Shown one piece after another: positions 23,689-32,473 of a stretch of DNA of 47,762 bases. Under the pieces are notes generated by a model that did no database searches, was not told the DNA's origin, and was given only the letters and a program-made list of their open reading frames with translations. The stretch is from Acidobacteriota bacterium (GTDB taxonomy: Bacteria; Acidobacteriota; Terriglobia; Acidiferrales; UBA7541). Within the stretch, counting starts at the first letter, position 1. Each line of letters begins with the position of its first letter. The DNA is taken from assembly GCA_013289695.1 (NCBI GenBank), contig JABCZK010000038.1:1-47762 (forward strand), in the 5' to 3' direction. Both the position numbers and the translations under genes were made by a program.

Positions 23689-25444
23689 AATCATCTCTGC
23701 CATCAAGAAATGGTTCCGCGCCAACCCGCGCTCCCTTGCGAAATCGTTCGAGCGCCTCGAGAATTGCCGGGCCGTACATTTCCGTCTTGCGCTCGCCGAA
23801 CCCCGAAACCTTGCGGATTTCCGCCAGTGAACGCGGCTGCACCTCGCACAAATGATCCAGCGACGTATCGTGCATGATGATAAAAGCCGCGATGCTCAAC
23901 TTCTTGGACGTGACCCGTCGCCATTCGCGCATATATTCGCGCAGTTCGGGATTAACACCAGGCGCAACGTTTCCACCTGCGGCCGAAGATTCACGTTTAC
24001 CCGCCGAGCCCCACCAGCCCCTACCCGTAGCGCCGTCGGCCGCCGACGCGCCCACCGGCAACTCGTTTTCCGTGCCCGGCCGTGAACCATGCGTGAATGT
24101 AATTGAAGCCGCCCCAGCAGCCGCGGCAGCAACTTGCGTCGCGGAACGCCGCGCGCGACGTTTCGAACGCGGCGCCGCAACCGGCTCAGTAAGCCATTTA
24201 ATTTCGCACCCGCACACGTCGCAAGCCCCACACGTTGCCCACTTCGGGCTTTCCCCAAAATGCACGCAGATTTGCCGATGCCGGCATCCCTTCGATTCCA
24301 CAAAACTGCGAATAATGTGATATCGCTGCCAGCCGCGTTCCCGTTCCTGTGAATCGCTCAGCTGCTCAATAAAATGCGCCAACAAGCCCGCGTCTTTTTT
24401 CTGCCATAGCAAGACACAATCCGCAGGCTGACCGTCGCGCCCTGCTCGCCCCGCCTCCTGATAATATTGTTCAATCGATTTCGGCAGCGACAGATGAATC
24501 ACCGCTCGCACCGCGGCTTTATTGATGCCCAATCCGAACGCCACGGTGCCCACGAGCACCGGAACTTCGTCGGACATCCACTTTTCCTGGTTGCGCCGGC
24601 GCGTGGCGTTGTCCATCTTGCCGTGATAACCGATCGCGGCAATTCCCTGCGCCGCGAGAAACGCAACAGTCTCCTCCACGCGCTTAATCGTCGGCGCATA
24701 GACGATCACATTGCGGCCCGAATAACTGCGCAGCGCGCGCACCAACAAATAGGATTGCATTTGCGCGCCGCATTCCCTCACCACGTAACGAAGATTCGCG
24801 CGGTGAAAGCTCGCAATGTATTTATGCGGCTCGCGTAAGGCCAGCTGCTCGATAATGTCATGCCGCACCTGGCGCGTAGCGCTCGCCGTAAACGCCGCAA
24901 TCGGACGATCGGGAAAATTCTTGCGCAGCGAACTCAATTGCCGGTATTCGGGACGGAACTCGTGCCCCCATTCCGAAATGCAGTGCGCTTCGTCAATCGC
25001 AAAAAGGGAAACCGGCACGCGTTGCAGCCACGCGATCGTGTCCGCCCGCGCCAAGCGTTCCGGCGAAAGATAAAGCAGGCGATAGCGCCCGGCGATCGCT
25101 GCGCGCAAAATCTCTGTCTGCTCGGCCACCGTAAGCGTGCTATTCAGCAGCGCGGCTGAAATTCCCATCTGCCCAAGCTGCGCCACCTGGTCCTGCATCA
25201 GCGCGATCAATGGCGAAACCACCACCACGGTGCGATCCGCCAGCAGGGCCGCCGGCAGCTGGTAGCACAAAGATTTGCCGCCGCCCGTGGGCATCACTAC
25301 GCACGTATCCTGCCCGCCGAGGATGCTGCGCACGATGCGCTCCTGCATCGGACGAAACGAATCGTACCCCCAATAACGCCGTAACGCGCCGAGAAGTTCC
25401 GAGGCGGGACGTTCCATGGCAGGGCGCGCAGAGGCCGATTGCAT
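23687..25444 (-). CDS. recQ: RecQ-like ATP-dependent DNA helicase
   Basis: This 585-residue superfamily-2 3'-5' helicase has the motifs GYDSFRPMQ (Q-type), MPTGGGKSLCYQLP (Walker A), AIDEAHCISEWGHEFRPEY (DEAH), TASAT and QEAGRAGRDG. The zinc subdomain is present (GCRHRQICVHFGE, CGACDVCG). After it comes an Ala/Gly/Ser-rich linker of about 90 residues (RSKRRARRSATQVAAAAAG...) where the RQC winged helix would normally be. A C-terminal HRDC domain follows (LREYMREWRRVTSKKL, IRKVSGFGERK). The length is close to E. coli RecQ but the RQC appears replaced. A second Met at codon 10 is an alternative start. Monocistronic and convergent with the peptidase. Confidence 0.9.
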   Translation of the reverse strand: MQSASARPAMERPASELLGALRRYWGYDSFRPMQERIVRSILGGQDTCVVMPTGGGKSLCYQLPAALLADRTVVVVSPLIALMQDQVAQLGQMGISAALLNSTLTVAEQTEILRAAIAGRYRLLYLSPERLARADTIAWLQRVPVSLFAIDEAHCISEWGHEFRPEYRQLSSLRKNFPDRPIAAFTASATRQVRHDIIEQLALREPHKYIASFHRANLRYVVRECGAQMQSYLLVRALRSYSGRNVIVYAPTIKRVEETVAFLAAQGIAAIGYHGKMDNATRRRNQEKWMSDEVPVLVGTVAFGLGINKAAVRAVIHLSLPKSIEQYYQEAGRAGRDGQPADCVLLWQKKDAGLLAHFIEQLSDSQERERGWQRYHIIRSFVESKGCRHRQICVHFGESPKWATCGACDVCGCEIKWLTEPVAAPRSKRRARRSATQVAAAAAGAASITFTHGSRPGTENELPVGASAADGATGRGWWGSAGKRESSAAGGNVAPGVNPELREYMREWRRVTSKKLSIAAFIIMHDTSLDHLCEVQPRSLAEIRKVSGFGERKTEMYGPAILEALERFRKGARVGAEPFLDGRDD

Positions 25445-25535
25445 CAGACCAGTATAGGTTCACTGCCACGAGCCGGTCCATCCGTATCGCTGGCGCGGCG
25501 AGGCACGGTGAATGTCACAGTGAGGCAATTTGTTT

Positions 25536-25541
25536 TATAAT
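25536..25541 (+). promoter_or_regulatory. Perfect TATAAT upstream of the DinB-like gene
   Basis: TATAAT lies 10 bp before the ATG at 25551. Transcription from it would start at or within a few bases of the ATG, so the message may be leaderless. No good -35 is seen (TGTCAC at the right distance). Confidence 0.45.
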
Positions 25542-25550
25542 CTATGCACT

Positions 25551-26054
25551 ATGGCCTCGACGCTTGAATACTCAGCTTCAGGTTCCAGCCGTCAACTCTT
25601 GCGCCACACCCTCGCCACGCTAGCCTATCGCGGCGGCAAGGCAATGCGAGGCGCTCCGCCGGGTTTCGCTGAATATCGCGTTGGCGACACCACGCGCGCG
25701 TGCGGCCAGATCCTCGCGCATCTGGGAGATTTGCTCGATTGGGCGCTCACGCAGGCCAATGGCAAACAGGACTGGCACGATTCCAAGCCGCTTTCGTGGG
25801 ACGAAGGCACCAAGCGCTTCTTCGCATCATTAAAAGCTCTGGATGATTACCTCGCCTCGGATGCCCAGCTATCCTGCCCGCCGGAGAAACTCTTCCAGGG
25901 CGCCATCGCCGATTCCCTGGCGCATGTGGGTCAACTGGCGATGCTGCGTCGTCTGGCCGGCGCTCCGATTCGCGCCGAAAATTATGCGCAGGCGGAAATC
26001 GTTGCAGGCCGCGTCGGCGCGCAACAGACCGCGCCCCGCCGCGAATTCGATTAA
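25551..26054 (+). CDS. DinB-like putative metal-dependent protein
   Basis: 167 residues, all-alpha in composition. They match the DinB/YfiT-like four-helix-bundle fold: LLRHTLATLAYRGGKAM near residue 15, ILAHLGDLLDWAL near 60, and DSLAHVGQLAMLRRLAGAP near 125. His residues in these helices would form the metal site. Such proteins are often thiol-dependent transferases or stress proteins, but the specific reaction is unknown. No Shine-Dalgarno precedes the ATG; a TATAAT ten bases upstream suggests a leaderless transcript. Divergent from recQ with about 100 bp between. Confidence 0.75.
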   Translation: MASTLEYSASGSSRQLLRHTLATLAYRGGKAMRGAPPGFAEYRVGDTTRACGQILAHLGDLLDWALTQANGKQDWHDSKPLSWDEGTKRFFASLKALDDYLASDAQLSCPPEKLFQGAIADSLAHVGQLAMLRRLAGAPIRAENYAQAEIVAGRVGAQQTAPRREFD

Positions 26055-26156
26055 ACGAGATTGCGCGAAGGATTTCGACTGACGGATTTACGCAAGGCGT
26101 TGAGGGGAAACGCAGCCGTGGGTTCGCAACCGTTTCAAGGGGATGACACGGTGAAT

Positions 26157-26201
26157 AAAAAAGGAACCGGGAGACTAGGCTGAGGGACCCGAGCCTCCCG
26201 G
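26157..26201 (-). terminator. Terminator downstream of the PilZ gene
   Basis: On the minus strand CCGGGA...TCCCGG with an inner GGCT/AGCC pairing forms a stem, followed by TTCC and then six T (26162-26157). It lies about 40 bp after the PilZ stop and looks like its intrinsic terminator. Confidence 0.6.
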
Positions 26202-26241
26202 CATTCTCACCCATCTCCGCAGGGTCTGGGTAAGAAACTTG

Positions 26242-26577
26242 TTATGCTGCTGATTCGCTGCTGCGCATGAACTCGTAACGTTCGATCGCCGCTGCCACTC
26301 CCACTTCGCCCGAATTTTCGGGACTGCTCCGCAATACACGCCCGAGACACCGGACGCGCACAGGACCTGCTTGAGTGAGCTCGTGCGGCAAAGTCATAAC
26401 GATCTCGACCGGCGCGCCGCTCCTCAACCCTTTGGGCAAGTGAAAATACAGACCGCGGGAACTTACTTCCCGCGATTCTGTGGCAGCTTCGCCAACGACG
26501 CTTTCGTCAGTCCAGCGCACGGTCAGCGGAAGTCGCATGAGGAATCGCCGCGTTGCACGCCGCTCTTTTAAAGCCAC
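26242..26577 (-). CDS. PilZ domain protein
   Basis: This 111-residue single-domain PilZ protein would bind cyclic di-GMP. The Arg-rich N-terminal motif (ERRATRRFLMRLPL) and the downstream D/N-x-S-x-x-G type motif (SREVSSRGLYFHLP) are visible. The first residue of the second motif is Glu/Val rather than Asp, so binding is likely but not certain. GTG start at 26577, with GGAGGT eight bases upstream. Isolated on the minus strand; downstream targets such as motility or exopolysaccharide cannot be deduced from context. Confidence 0.85.
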   Translation of the reverse strand: MALKERRATRRFLMRLPLTVRWTDESVVGEAATESREVSSRGLYFHLPKGLRSGAPVEIVMTLPHELTQAGPVRVRCLGRVLRSSPENSGEVGVAAAIERYEFMRSSESAA

Positions 26578-26738
26578 AGGACACTACCTCCCTAATTACT
26601 GATGTAGAGTAGGGCCGGCGCGGCTGAGAACCAATAGAGCTAAAGCCTCAATTCTAGTAGGCCAAATTGGTACAAACGTACTAGTCCTATCGCTGTTAAG
26701 TTACAGAAAAGTAAGGTGTTGCGCAGCGAGTCCTATTA
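26578..26738. other. Intergenic upstream of the PilZ gene
   Basis: 161 bp between the chloride-channel stop and the PilZ start. It holds a small dyad, GTAC-AAAC-GTAC at 26670-26681, within an AT-rich tract. It could be an operator for the PilZ gene, but this is only a short palindrome. Confidence 0.3.
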
Positions 26739-28571
26739 TCACTCCTCTTTCGGAGTCTTGCGAAATGCGTGCAGCGTATCGGCGAGTGTAAGGATGCCTT
26801 CCAGCTTCCCCAAGTCCGCGCGGCTGGCCACCGGCAGCACCGGCCAATCACCCATCACCTGCAGCGCTTCGGCGAGGCTCTGATCGCGGAAAAGGTATGG
26901 AACCGGCCCTTTGGATTTGGCATGGATGGGCGTCGTTGTGCGCGCCGCATCCGGCGCCAGCCGCATAACGTCTTCGCGATCCAGTAGCCACCACTCCCCC
27001 GGACGCATGCGCAGCAGGAGCGCCGCCTCCGGGTTCGCCTCCGCACGCTTTGCAACCTCCACAATGTGTTCGCCCGGCTCGGCCACCAGCACGCCGCCCG
27101 TCCGCATGGCATCCTCCACGACAAACGACGTCATCTCGCGCCGCTCCTCAATCGAGGGCAGCACCAATCCATCCTGGCGGGCCAGCAGGTCGAACAACGG
27201 CACTTTCTGGTAGGCCCGCGAAATCCCGTACGCAATCATCGTGGAAATTATGACCGGCAGAATCGCCGTGTAGTTTCCAGAGAGTTCAATCACCATGAAC
27301 ACGGAGGTAATCGGCGTCCGCAGAAACCCCGCGAACAGTGTCCCGATTCCCACCAGCGCGAATGTGCCGATCGTCGCCGTAAGGCTGGGGAAAAAATGAT
27401 GCTCGATTGAACCCACCGCGCCGCCCAGCATCGCCCCGACAAAAATTGTAGGCGCAAACAGGCCGCCCGGTGTCCCGCTCAGAAACGAAAATCCGGTTGC
27501 GAGCAGCTTTAGTGCGGCCAGCAACAGAAGCAATTGCCACACAAATTGCCCGTGCAAGGCTTGGTCCACGATGGCATACCCCGCGCCCATCACTTGCGGA
27601 AAGCGTACGCCGATCAATCCGATGAGCAATCCCGCCGCAGCCGGCTGAAAGTATTCCGTCCAGCGCGGAAGCGCCTGCATTTTGGGGCGTGCATACACGA
27701 TCCATTTCAGCAACACCAACGAAGCAGCGCCGCCGGCTACGCCCAGCGCGGCGTACGCCAGAACTTCTCCCGGCCCCGCCAGGCGAAATGGTGGAACGCG
27801 GAAGAGCGACTCCGGCCCCAGGAACGCGCGCATCGTCACCACGCTGGAGACGGCGGCCAGCACGATCGCTCCCAGCACTCCAGCGCTCCAGGTTCCGATC
27901 ACCTCTTCAATCACAAACAGCACAGCTGAAATCGGCGCGTTGAACGCAGCCGCCAGGCCTGCCGCGGCGCCCACTGGCGCGATCAGCCGCAATTTTTCCT
28001 GCGACAGCCGCAAACTCCGGCCAATCAGCGAAGCGATCCCGGCGCCCATCTGCAGCGAAGGATCTTCGGGCCCCAGAGATTGCCCGCTGCCGATAGCCAG
28101 CGCGCAGGCAATAAATTTTCCGATCACAGTGGTGAACGGCACATAACCGTCCGAAATGTACATGGCCGCTTTGATCTGGTTCACTCCGCTGCCGCGCACG
28201 CGGGGGAACACATGAATTGCCAGCAGCGCCACCACAATCCCTGCGATGGCCGGAGCGAGCACGACACGCGGAAACGACGGAGACAACGACGGGCCCAGCA
28301 GCGTGATCTGCGTCCATTCAATGGCCAGCCTGAAGCACACCACGGCCAGGCCGGAAAAAACACCGATGAGCACGGCGAGCATCAGGAAAAATCTATCTTC
28401 GCGCAGCGTGAAAACCGCGTGCATCCACGATTCCCAACGCGCGCGAAAATGTCGCGGCTCTGCTAGCGAGTCGCTTGCAGGGGGTGCGACTACCTCTGGC
28501 GCGGTTGTCACCGGAACAACGGGCGCCTCGCTCACGGGTTCACCACTGACCGGCTGGGGCCCAGCAACCAT
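26739..28571 (-). CDS. ClC-family chloride channel/transporter with C-terminal CBS-like region
   Basis: 610 residues with about ten membrane spans in the ClC fold, a Pro/Val-rich cytoplasmic N terminus and a soluble C-terminal region (about 450-610) that resembles CBS domains. Selectivity motifs deviate. The first, usually GSGIP, reads GSGVNQ. The second, usually GREGP, reads GPEDP in SGQSLGPEDPSLQMG; the gating Glu is kept while the Arg and Gly are changed. The third, GGLFAPTIFVGAMLGG, is canonical. It could transport an anion other than chloride, or be uncoupled from protons. Its start lies 40 bp inside the upstream TPR gene, so it is in the same operon as the TPR protein and probably the two-component genes. 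Confidence 0.88.
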   Translation of the reverse strand: MVAGPQPVSGEPVSEAPVVPVTTAPEVVAPPASDSLAEPRHFRARWESWMHAVFTLREDRFFLMLAVLIGVFSGLAVVCFRLAIEWTQITLLGPSLSPSFPRVVLAPAIAGIVVALLAIHVFPRVRGSGVNQIKAAMYISDGYVPFTTVIGKFIACALAIGSGQSLGPEDPSLQMGAGIASLIGRSLRLSQEKLRLIAPVGAAAGLAAAFNAPISAVLFVIEEVIGTWSAGVLGAIVLAAVSSVVTMRAFLGPESLFRVPPFRLAGPGEVLAYAALGVAGGAASLVLLKWIVYARPKMQALPRWTEYFQPAAAGLLIGLIGVRFPQVMGAGYAIVDQALHGQFVWQLLLLLAALKLLATGFSFLSGTPGGLFAPTIFVGAMLGGAVGSIEHHFFPSLTATIGTFALVGIGTLFAGFLRTPITSVFMVIELSGNYTAILPVIISTMIAYGISRAYQKVPLFDLLARQDGLVLPSIEERREMTSFVVEDAMRTGGVLVAEPGEHIVEVAKRAEANPEAALLLRMRPGEWWLLDREDVMRLAPDAARTTTPIHAKSKGPVPYLFRDQSLAEALQVMGDWPVLPVASRADLGKLEGILTLADTLHAFRKTPKEE

Positions 28572-29707
28572 AGCGCGCGATCATCACCCTGCGGTTCCCC
28601 ACACGCAGTCGCCGCCGCATTTTCGACGCTGAATACGTACGCCATTGCCGCGTCCAGCCGGTCCGGGAATCGCTCCAGGTATCGCGGAGTCCAGTCCCGC
28701 TGAACGTTTTTGCCCTGCTGATAGACTCGCTGCAGGTCTGTCCGCGGCGGAGCTTGCTCTAGCGATTGGCCGGTTTGGCGTGCGCAATTTTCCGCCCGCG
28801 TTTGCGCCAGCGCCAGCGCATTCGCCACCCGCTGCGCCCGCACCTCGGCGGTAAGTCCGGACAAGAACGGATCCGCCGCGAGTATCTGCCGTGTCATGTC
28901 GAATCGGTTCGCGAAATCCGGTTGTTCGCGCCTTTCGCGCGGCAGCCGGTCGAAATATTCCATTGCCATCACATATTGGCCCAACTGGAATGCGGCCTGG
29001 GCCGCGCCTGCCAGGGAATCTTCATCATTTGGGCCGGCGGCAAGCAAGGTGTGATACACCTCCAGCGCGCGCGCCCATTGCTGAGTGCGCAGCAGCAGTT
29101 GGCCCACGATTTTCAGCCGCGCCAAATCACCTGCGGGAATGTTCTCCTCGAGCGCGATTACCTCCGGCGCGGCCTGTTTCACTGCGCCGCGACTCAGCAG
29201 AAACTCGCAAAGTTCCCGGCGCACTTGCCAGCGCATCGCGATTGGATCGTCGGCCCATTCGCCGTACATCGCGCCCTGGTAATAGCGCATGGCATCCGCC
29301 ATCGAATTGTTGTTCTTGGCGATGCGCGCCAATTCCAAATTCACCTCGCCGCTGCCGGGAGATTCAGAAAGCAAATTCAGCAGATACGAACGGGCTTCTT
29401 CGTCGCGCCCTGCCGCGGCCAAGGCCTTCGCCAGATGAAATTGAAACAGCGGATTTGATGGATTGTACGCCAGCGCATTGCGGTAATCGGTCAGCGCTGT
29501 TTTGATCTGTCCCGCCTGCTCGTCCGCTTCGCCTTGCGCGAACATCGCGTCTGCCAGCGTATGTATTTTTTTGTGGTACAGCCGCGACAGCAACGCAGTC
29601 AGCGCCAAAAGCAGCACCAGCGCCAGCACGCAAAGAATCACCACCAATTCGCGCGAAAGGATGCGCGGAGATTCTTCGCCCACCGTACTTGGACTCGTCG
29701 CACTCAT
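28532..29707 (-). CDS. Membrane-anchored TPR protein
   Basis: 391 residues: a single N-terminal membrane span (ELVVILCVLALVLLLALTALL) and then tetratricopeptide-like helical repeats (ADEQAGQIKTALTDYRNALAYNP, FQFHLAKALAAAGRDEEARS, MRYYQGAMY, ALEVYHTLLAAGPNDEDSLA). The C-terminal 100 residues are non-repetitive. No enzyme motif is seen, so it is probably a scaffold. It overlaps the start of the chloride-channel gene by 40 bp, implying joint expression. No good Shine-Dalgarno is seen at the ATG, and it lies 157 bp downstream of the response-regulator stop. Confidence 0.75.
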   Translation of the reverse strand: MSATSPSTVGEESPRILSRELVVILCVLALVLLLALTALLSRLYHKKIHTLADAMFAQGEADEQAGQIKTALTDYRNALAYNPSNPLFQFHLAKALAAAGRDEEARSYLLNLLSESPGSGEVNLELARIAKNNNSMADAMRYYQGAMYGEWADDPIAMRWQVRRELCEFLLSRGAVKQAAPEVIALEENIPAGDLARLKIVGQLLLRTQQWARALEVYHTLLAAGPNDEDSLAGAAQAAFQLGQYVMAMEYFDRLPRERREQPDFANRFDMTRQILAADPFLSGLTAEVRAQRVANALALAQTRAENCARQTGQSLEQAPPRTDLQRVYQQGKNVQRDWTPRYLERFPDRLDAAMAYVFSVENAAATACGEPQGDDRALWLLGPSRSVVNP

Positions 29708-29864
29708 CGTGAATGATTCAGCCGAGGAATATTCTAAACGGTTTTCGCGCGGAAAGGGCCGCGAGTCGAAAAATTAGCGAAGGGTTCGAAGAAGTGGGTC
29801 GCAATAACAGCAGGAGGAGGAGCAGGAAAAGCATCAGCAGCGCGCCGACAAGCGCAGTTGCCGA

Positions 29865-30530
29865 TTACGTCTGGTCTATCAGCCGGTGATGGATGGCGTA
29901 CAACGCAAGTTCCAAACGGTCGGACACGCCCAGTTTATCGAAAATATTATGCAGGTGATTCTTCACCGTCTGCTCGCTGATAAAAAGTTTCTCGCCGATC
30001 TCGCGGTTCCGGAAACCCTGCGCCACCAGCTGCACGATTTCCTTCTCGCGGTCGCTCAACAGCGGCTTTTCCCGCCGCTGGCCCGATTCCGCGGATTTTT
30101 TGAAGGCATCAATCACTTCCGCCGTCATCCGGTTATCCAGCCAGATTTCGCCGTCGGATACCTTGCGGATGCTCTTCACCAGCAGGTCGCTCGCCGATTG
30201 CTTCAGTACCACGCCGCGCGCCCCCAGCCGCATCGCGCGCACCACGTCGCGGTCATCTTCCGCGGCCGTCAGCACGATTACGCGCGTCGGCAGTGAATCG
30301 AAATTCACCTCTTCCAGCACTCCCAGACCGTCTTTCTCCGGCATGCGCAAATCCAGCAACAAAATGTCCGGTTTCAGCTTGGTGAGCATCTTGATGCATT
30401 CCACGCCGTTCGAAGCCTCTCCGACGATCTGAATCTCGTCGGCGGCTTCCAATAGCTTGCGCAGGCCATCACGGAAAATGGCATGGTCGTCCGCGACCAG
30501 GATGCGAATCACCTGTTTTGCTTTCGTCAT
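29865..30530 (-). CDS. NarL/FixJ-type response regulator
   Basis: 221 residues. The receiver domain is intact: acidic pair in VADDHAIF, phospho-acceptor Asp in LLLDLRMPEKDG, Thr in VLTAAEDD and Lys in VVLKQSASD. The LuxR-type helix-turn-helix is at the C terminus (LSDREKEIVQLVAQGFRNREIGEKLFISEQTVKNHL, shown here only as a family pattern from about 155 to 205). It overlaps the kinase stop (TAAAATG), so it is translationally coupled to its partner. Targets are unknown; the TPR and chloride-channel genes downstream are the nearest candidates. Confidence 0.95.
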   Translation of the reverse strand: MTKAKQVIRILVADDHAIFRDGLRKLLEAADEIQIVGEASNGVECIKMLTKLKPDILLLDLRMPEKDGLGVLEEVNFDSLPTRVIVLTAAEDDRDVVRAMRLGARGVVLKQSASDLLVKSIRKVSDGEIWLDNRMTAEVIDAFKKSAESGQRREKPLLSDREKEIVQLVAQGFRNREIGEKLFISEQTVKNHLHNIFDKLGVSDRLELALYAIHHRLIDQT

Positions 30531-30531
30531 T

Positions 30532-32265
30532 TTAATTCAGTGGGATTTCTACCGTTAGACGCGCCCCGTGCCCGGGATTCGATTCCACCGTTAGCGTCCC
30601 CCCCACGCCCCGTGTTCTTTCCTTGATCGAAATTGGCCCGAGTCGCAACCGGTCCAGCTCCTCGCTGCTGTATCTGCCGGAGAAGCTGAATCCGCGCCCA
30701 TTGTCATCCACGACCAGAGACACCTTCGCCTCATCTTGCCCTAGTTTTACCACGACGTGACTCGCCTTCGCATGCTTTTTTATGTTGTTGAGTGACTCAC
30801 GGTATATCTGGAAAAGCTCCCTGCAAATCCGGTCCGGCAAGCGCAAATTCCGGTCCTCGATGAACAGGTCCACCGCCATCGCCGCTTCGTTGCGGAAGCG
30901 CTCCGCAAATCCCAACATCAGCTCCCGCATGTCCGCGCTCTCAACCCGCAGCGGCCGAAGGTCTGTAACCATCCTACGCAATTCTTCGCTTTCCTGTTGC
31001 ACGGTTTTTTGCAATGTTTCCAATTCTTTTCCCGCCTGCTCCGGCGTCCATGGGAACTTGTGGCGCAATACATCCAGCTGAATATTCAGGCTCAGCAGCG
31101 TCTGCAGGACCCCGTCGTGCAGGTCGCGCGATATTCGGCTGCGTTCAGACTCCACGGCGCGCGCCCGTAAGTGTCTCATTAAAAAGACGTTCTCCAGCGG
31201 CGGCCCGACGTGCCTCACAATTCGCTCCAGCCATCGCAGCTCGCCGCGGGTGAATCGGCGGCGCGACCCCTGTGCTCCGTTGAGCCCGGCAGTCCCGATT
31301 GCCCCGTTAGAACCACCCGGCCCGCCAGGGTTGATCAGCAGCACGCGCCCCGTCGGCCTACCGCCCGCTTCAATCGTCACAGCCAGCAACGTGCGCGCGC
31401 CAAACTCCTCCCGCGTGGAATTCGGTGGCGCGGTAAGGTCGCGAAACACTTGACCGCTGCGCCGGTCCCAGCCAAATCCGGTTCCCGCGCCGTCGTTGAA
31501 TTCCCAACAGAACGAAGTCTCAAACGCATCCGTCAGAAATGTGTCCGAACGCGAAAGGGGCAACGTCTCGGGCCCGCCGATCTCCCGATCGTTCGGATGA
31601 ATCTTCCAAACGAACAGCCGCTCCAGTTCCTCATCGCGAATCGCCAGGCAAGCCTGCTCGCATTCAAATTCCAGGGCAATTTCGCCCAGCGCCTGTCGAA
31701 CGGACTCGGTCAATCCTCTGTCAAACTGCAGCAGCCGCGAAACTTTTTCCAGAAATTGCTGGCGCTCCAGATGTTCGCGTTCCCGCGCGCCCAAAAACCC
31801 CATTCCCAGCCCGGAAATCACCGTGCCCAGCCCAATCGTTAGCCAATGCCACGCCCCACGCCAGCCGGACAATTCCATCATCGCCACGCGAAAAATGATT
31901 CCGACGGTAGCTATGCTCACGAGCGCCAGCATCAACCGCGCATTGCCCTGCGTAGCCAGCGCGAAAACCACGAACAGGAACAAGAACCACCAGGCGGAAA
32001 GCGACGGCGTCAGAAAAAGAAACACCGCCAGAGCCACGCAGTCCGCCACCAGCGGAATGGTGACGTTCGTCTCGCTCGCGAGCCGCTCGTACCCCAGCAC
32101 CGCCAGCGCCAGCAGCAAGTACACCGCAAGAAAAAACGCCGCGGCGGTGCGCGACCCCGCGACCGATATTTCGATCAAATCCACCAGCGCCAGGGCCACA
32201 AAAATGGCTCGAGCCAGGGTGACCTGGCGGTCCAGATACAATCGTTCGGCGGTATCAAGCGGCAT
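30532..32265 (-). CDS. Sensor histidine kinase of the NarX/DesK type
   Basis: 577 residues from the ATG at 32265. The N-terminal region has five or six membrane spans (AIFVALALVDLIEI, AAFFLAVYLLLALAVLGY, IPLVADCVALAVFLFL, WWFLFLFVVFALA, LTIGLGTVISGLGMGFL). A GAF-like segment follows at about 190-340. The HisKA_3 dimerisation helix carries the phospho-acceptor His in RISRDLHDGVLQTLLSL. The HATPase domain shows YRESLNNIKKHAKA, VDDNGRGFSFSG and GGTLTVESNPGHGARL. A longer frame begins with TTG at 32316; neither start has a clear Shine-Dalgarno. Partner of the downstream response regulator. Signal unknown. Confidence 0.92.
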   Translation of the reverse strand: MPLDTAERLYLDRQVTLARAIFVALALVDLIEISVAGSRTAAAFFLAVYLLLALAVLGYERLASETNVTIPLVADCVALAVFLFLTPSLSAWWFLFLFVVFALATQGNARLMLALVSIATVGIIFRVAMMELSGWRGAWHWLTIGLGTVISGLGMGFLGAREREHLERQQFLEKVSRLLQFDRGLTESVRQALGEIALEFECEQACLAIRDEELERLFVWKIHPNDREIGGPETLPLSRSDTFLTDAFETSFCWEFNDGAGTGFGWDRRSGQVFRDLTAPPNSTREEFGARTLLAVTIEAGGRPTGRVLLINPGGPGGSNGAIGTAGLNGAQGSRRRFTRGELRWLERIVRHVGPPLENVFLMRHLRARAVESERSRISRDLHDGVLQTLLSLNIQLDVLRHKFPWTPEQAGKELETLQKTVQQESEELRRMVTDLRPLRVESADMRELMLGFAERFRNEAAMAVDLFIEDRNLRLPDRICRELFQIYRESLNNIKKHAKASHVVVKLGQDEAKVSLVVDDNGRGFSFSGRYSSEELDRLRLGPISIKERTRGVGGTLTVESNPGHGARLTVEIPLN

Positions 32266-32405
32266 GGTGGCGGGCGACTGCCTATCAAAGTCTAACAAGC
32301 CCCTCACGCCGCGCAACCGCCTGTCCTCTTCTGGTTATCGGCACGCACGAACGCCACCGCGCAAACCCGCGCCCGCGTGAAGTTATCCACAGCCCAGTAC
32401 CATAG

Positions 32406-32423
32406 CCAGGTGTTGACACCAGG
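32406..32423. promoter_or_regulatory. Near-perfect dyad between the kinase and MerR-TPR genes
   Basis: CCAGGTGT-TG-ACACCAGG forms an 18-bp dyad with one mismatched pair. It lies between the divergent kinase and MerR-TPR genes and overlaps a TTGACA (32413-32418). MerR-family regulators bind dyads of this kind at their own promoters, so autoregulation is a reasonable inference. Confidence 0.45.
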
Positions 32424-32473
32424 TGCATAATCTCTTCCAGCAAACACGACAGGGCGAGCGGGGGAAGGGCGGA

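Noticed and set aside
32413..32431. TTGACA and CATAAT as a -35/-10 pair before the MerR-TPR gene
   Set aside because: The spacing is only 7 bp, far too short for a sigma-70 promoter.
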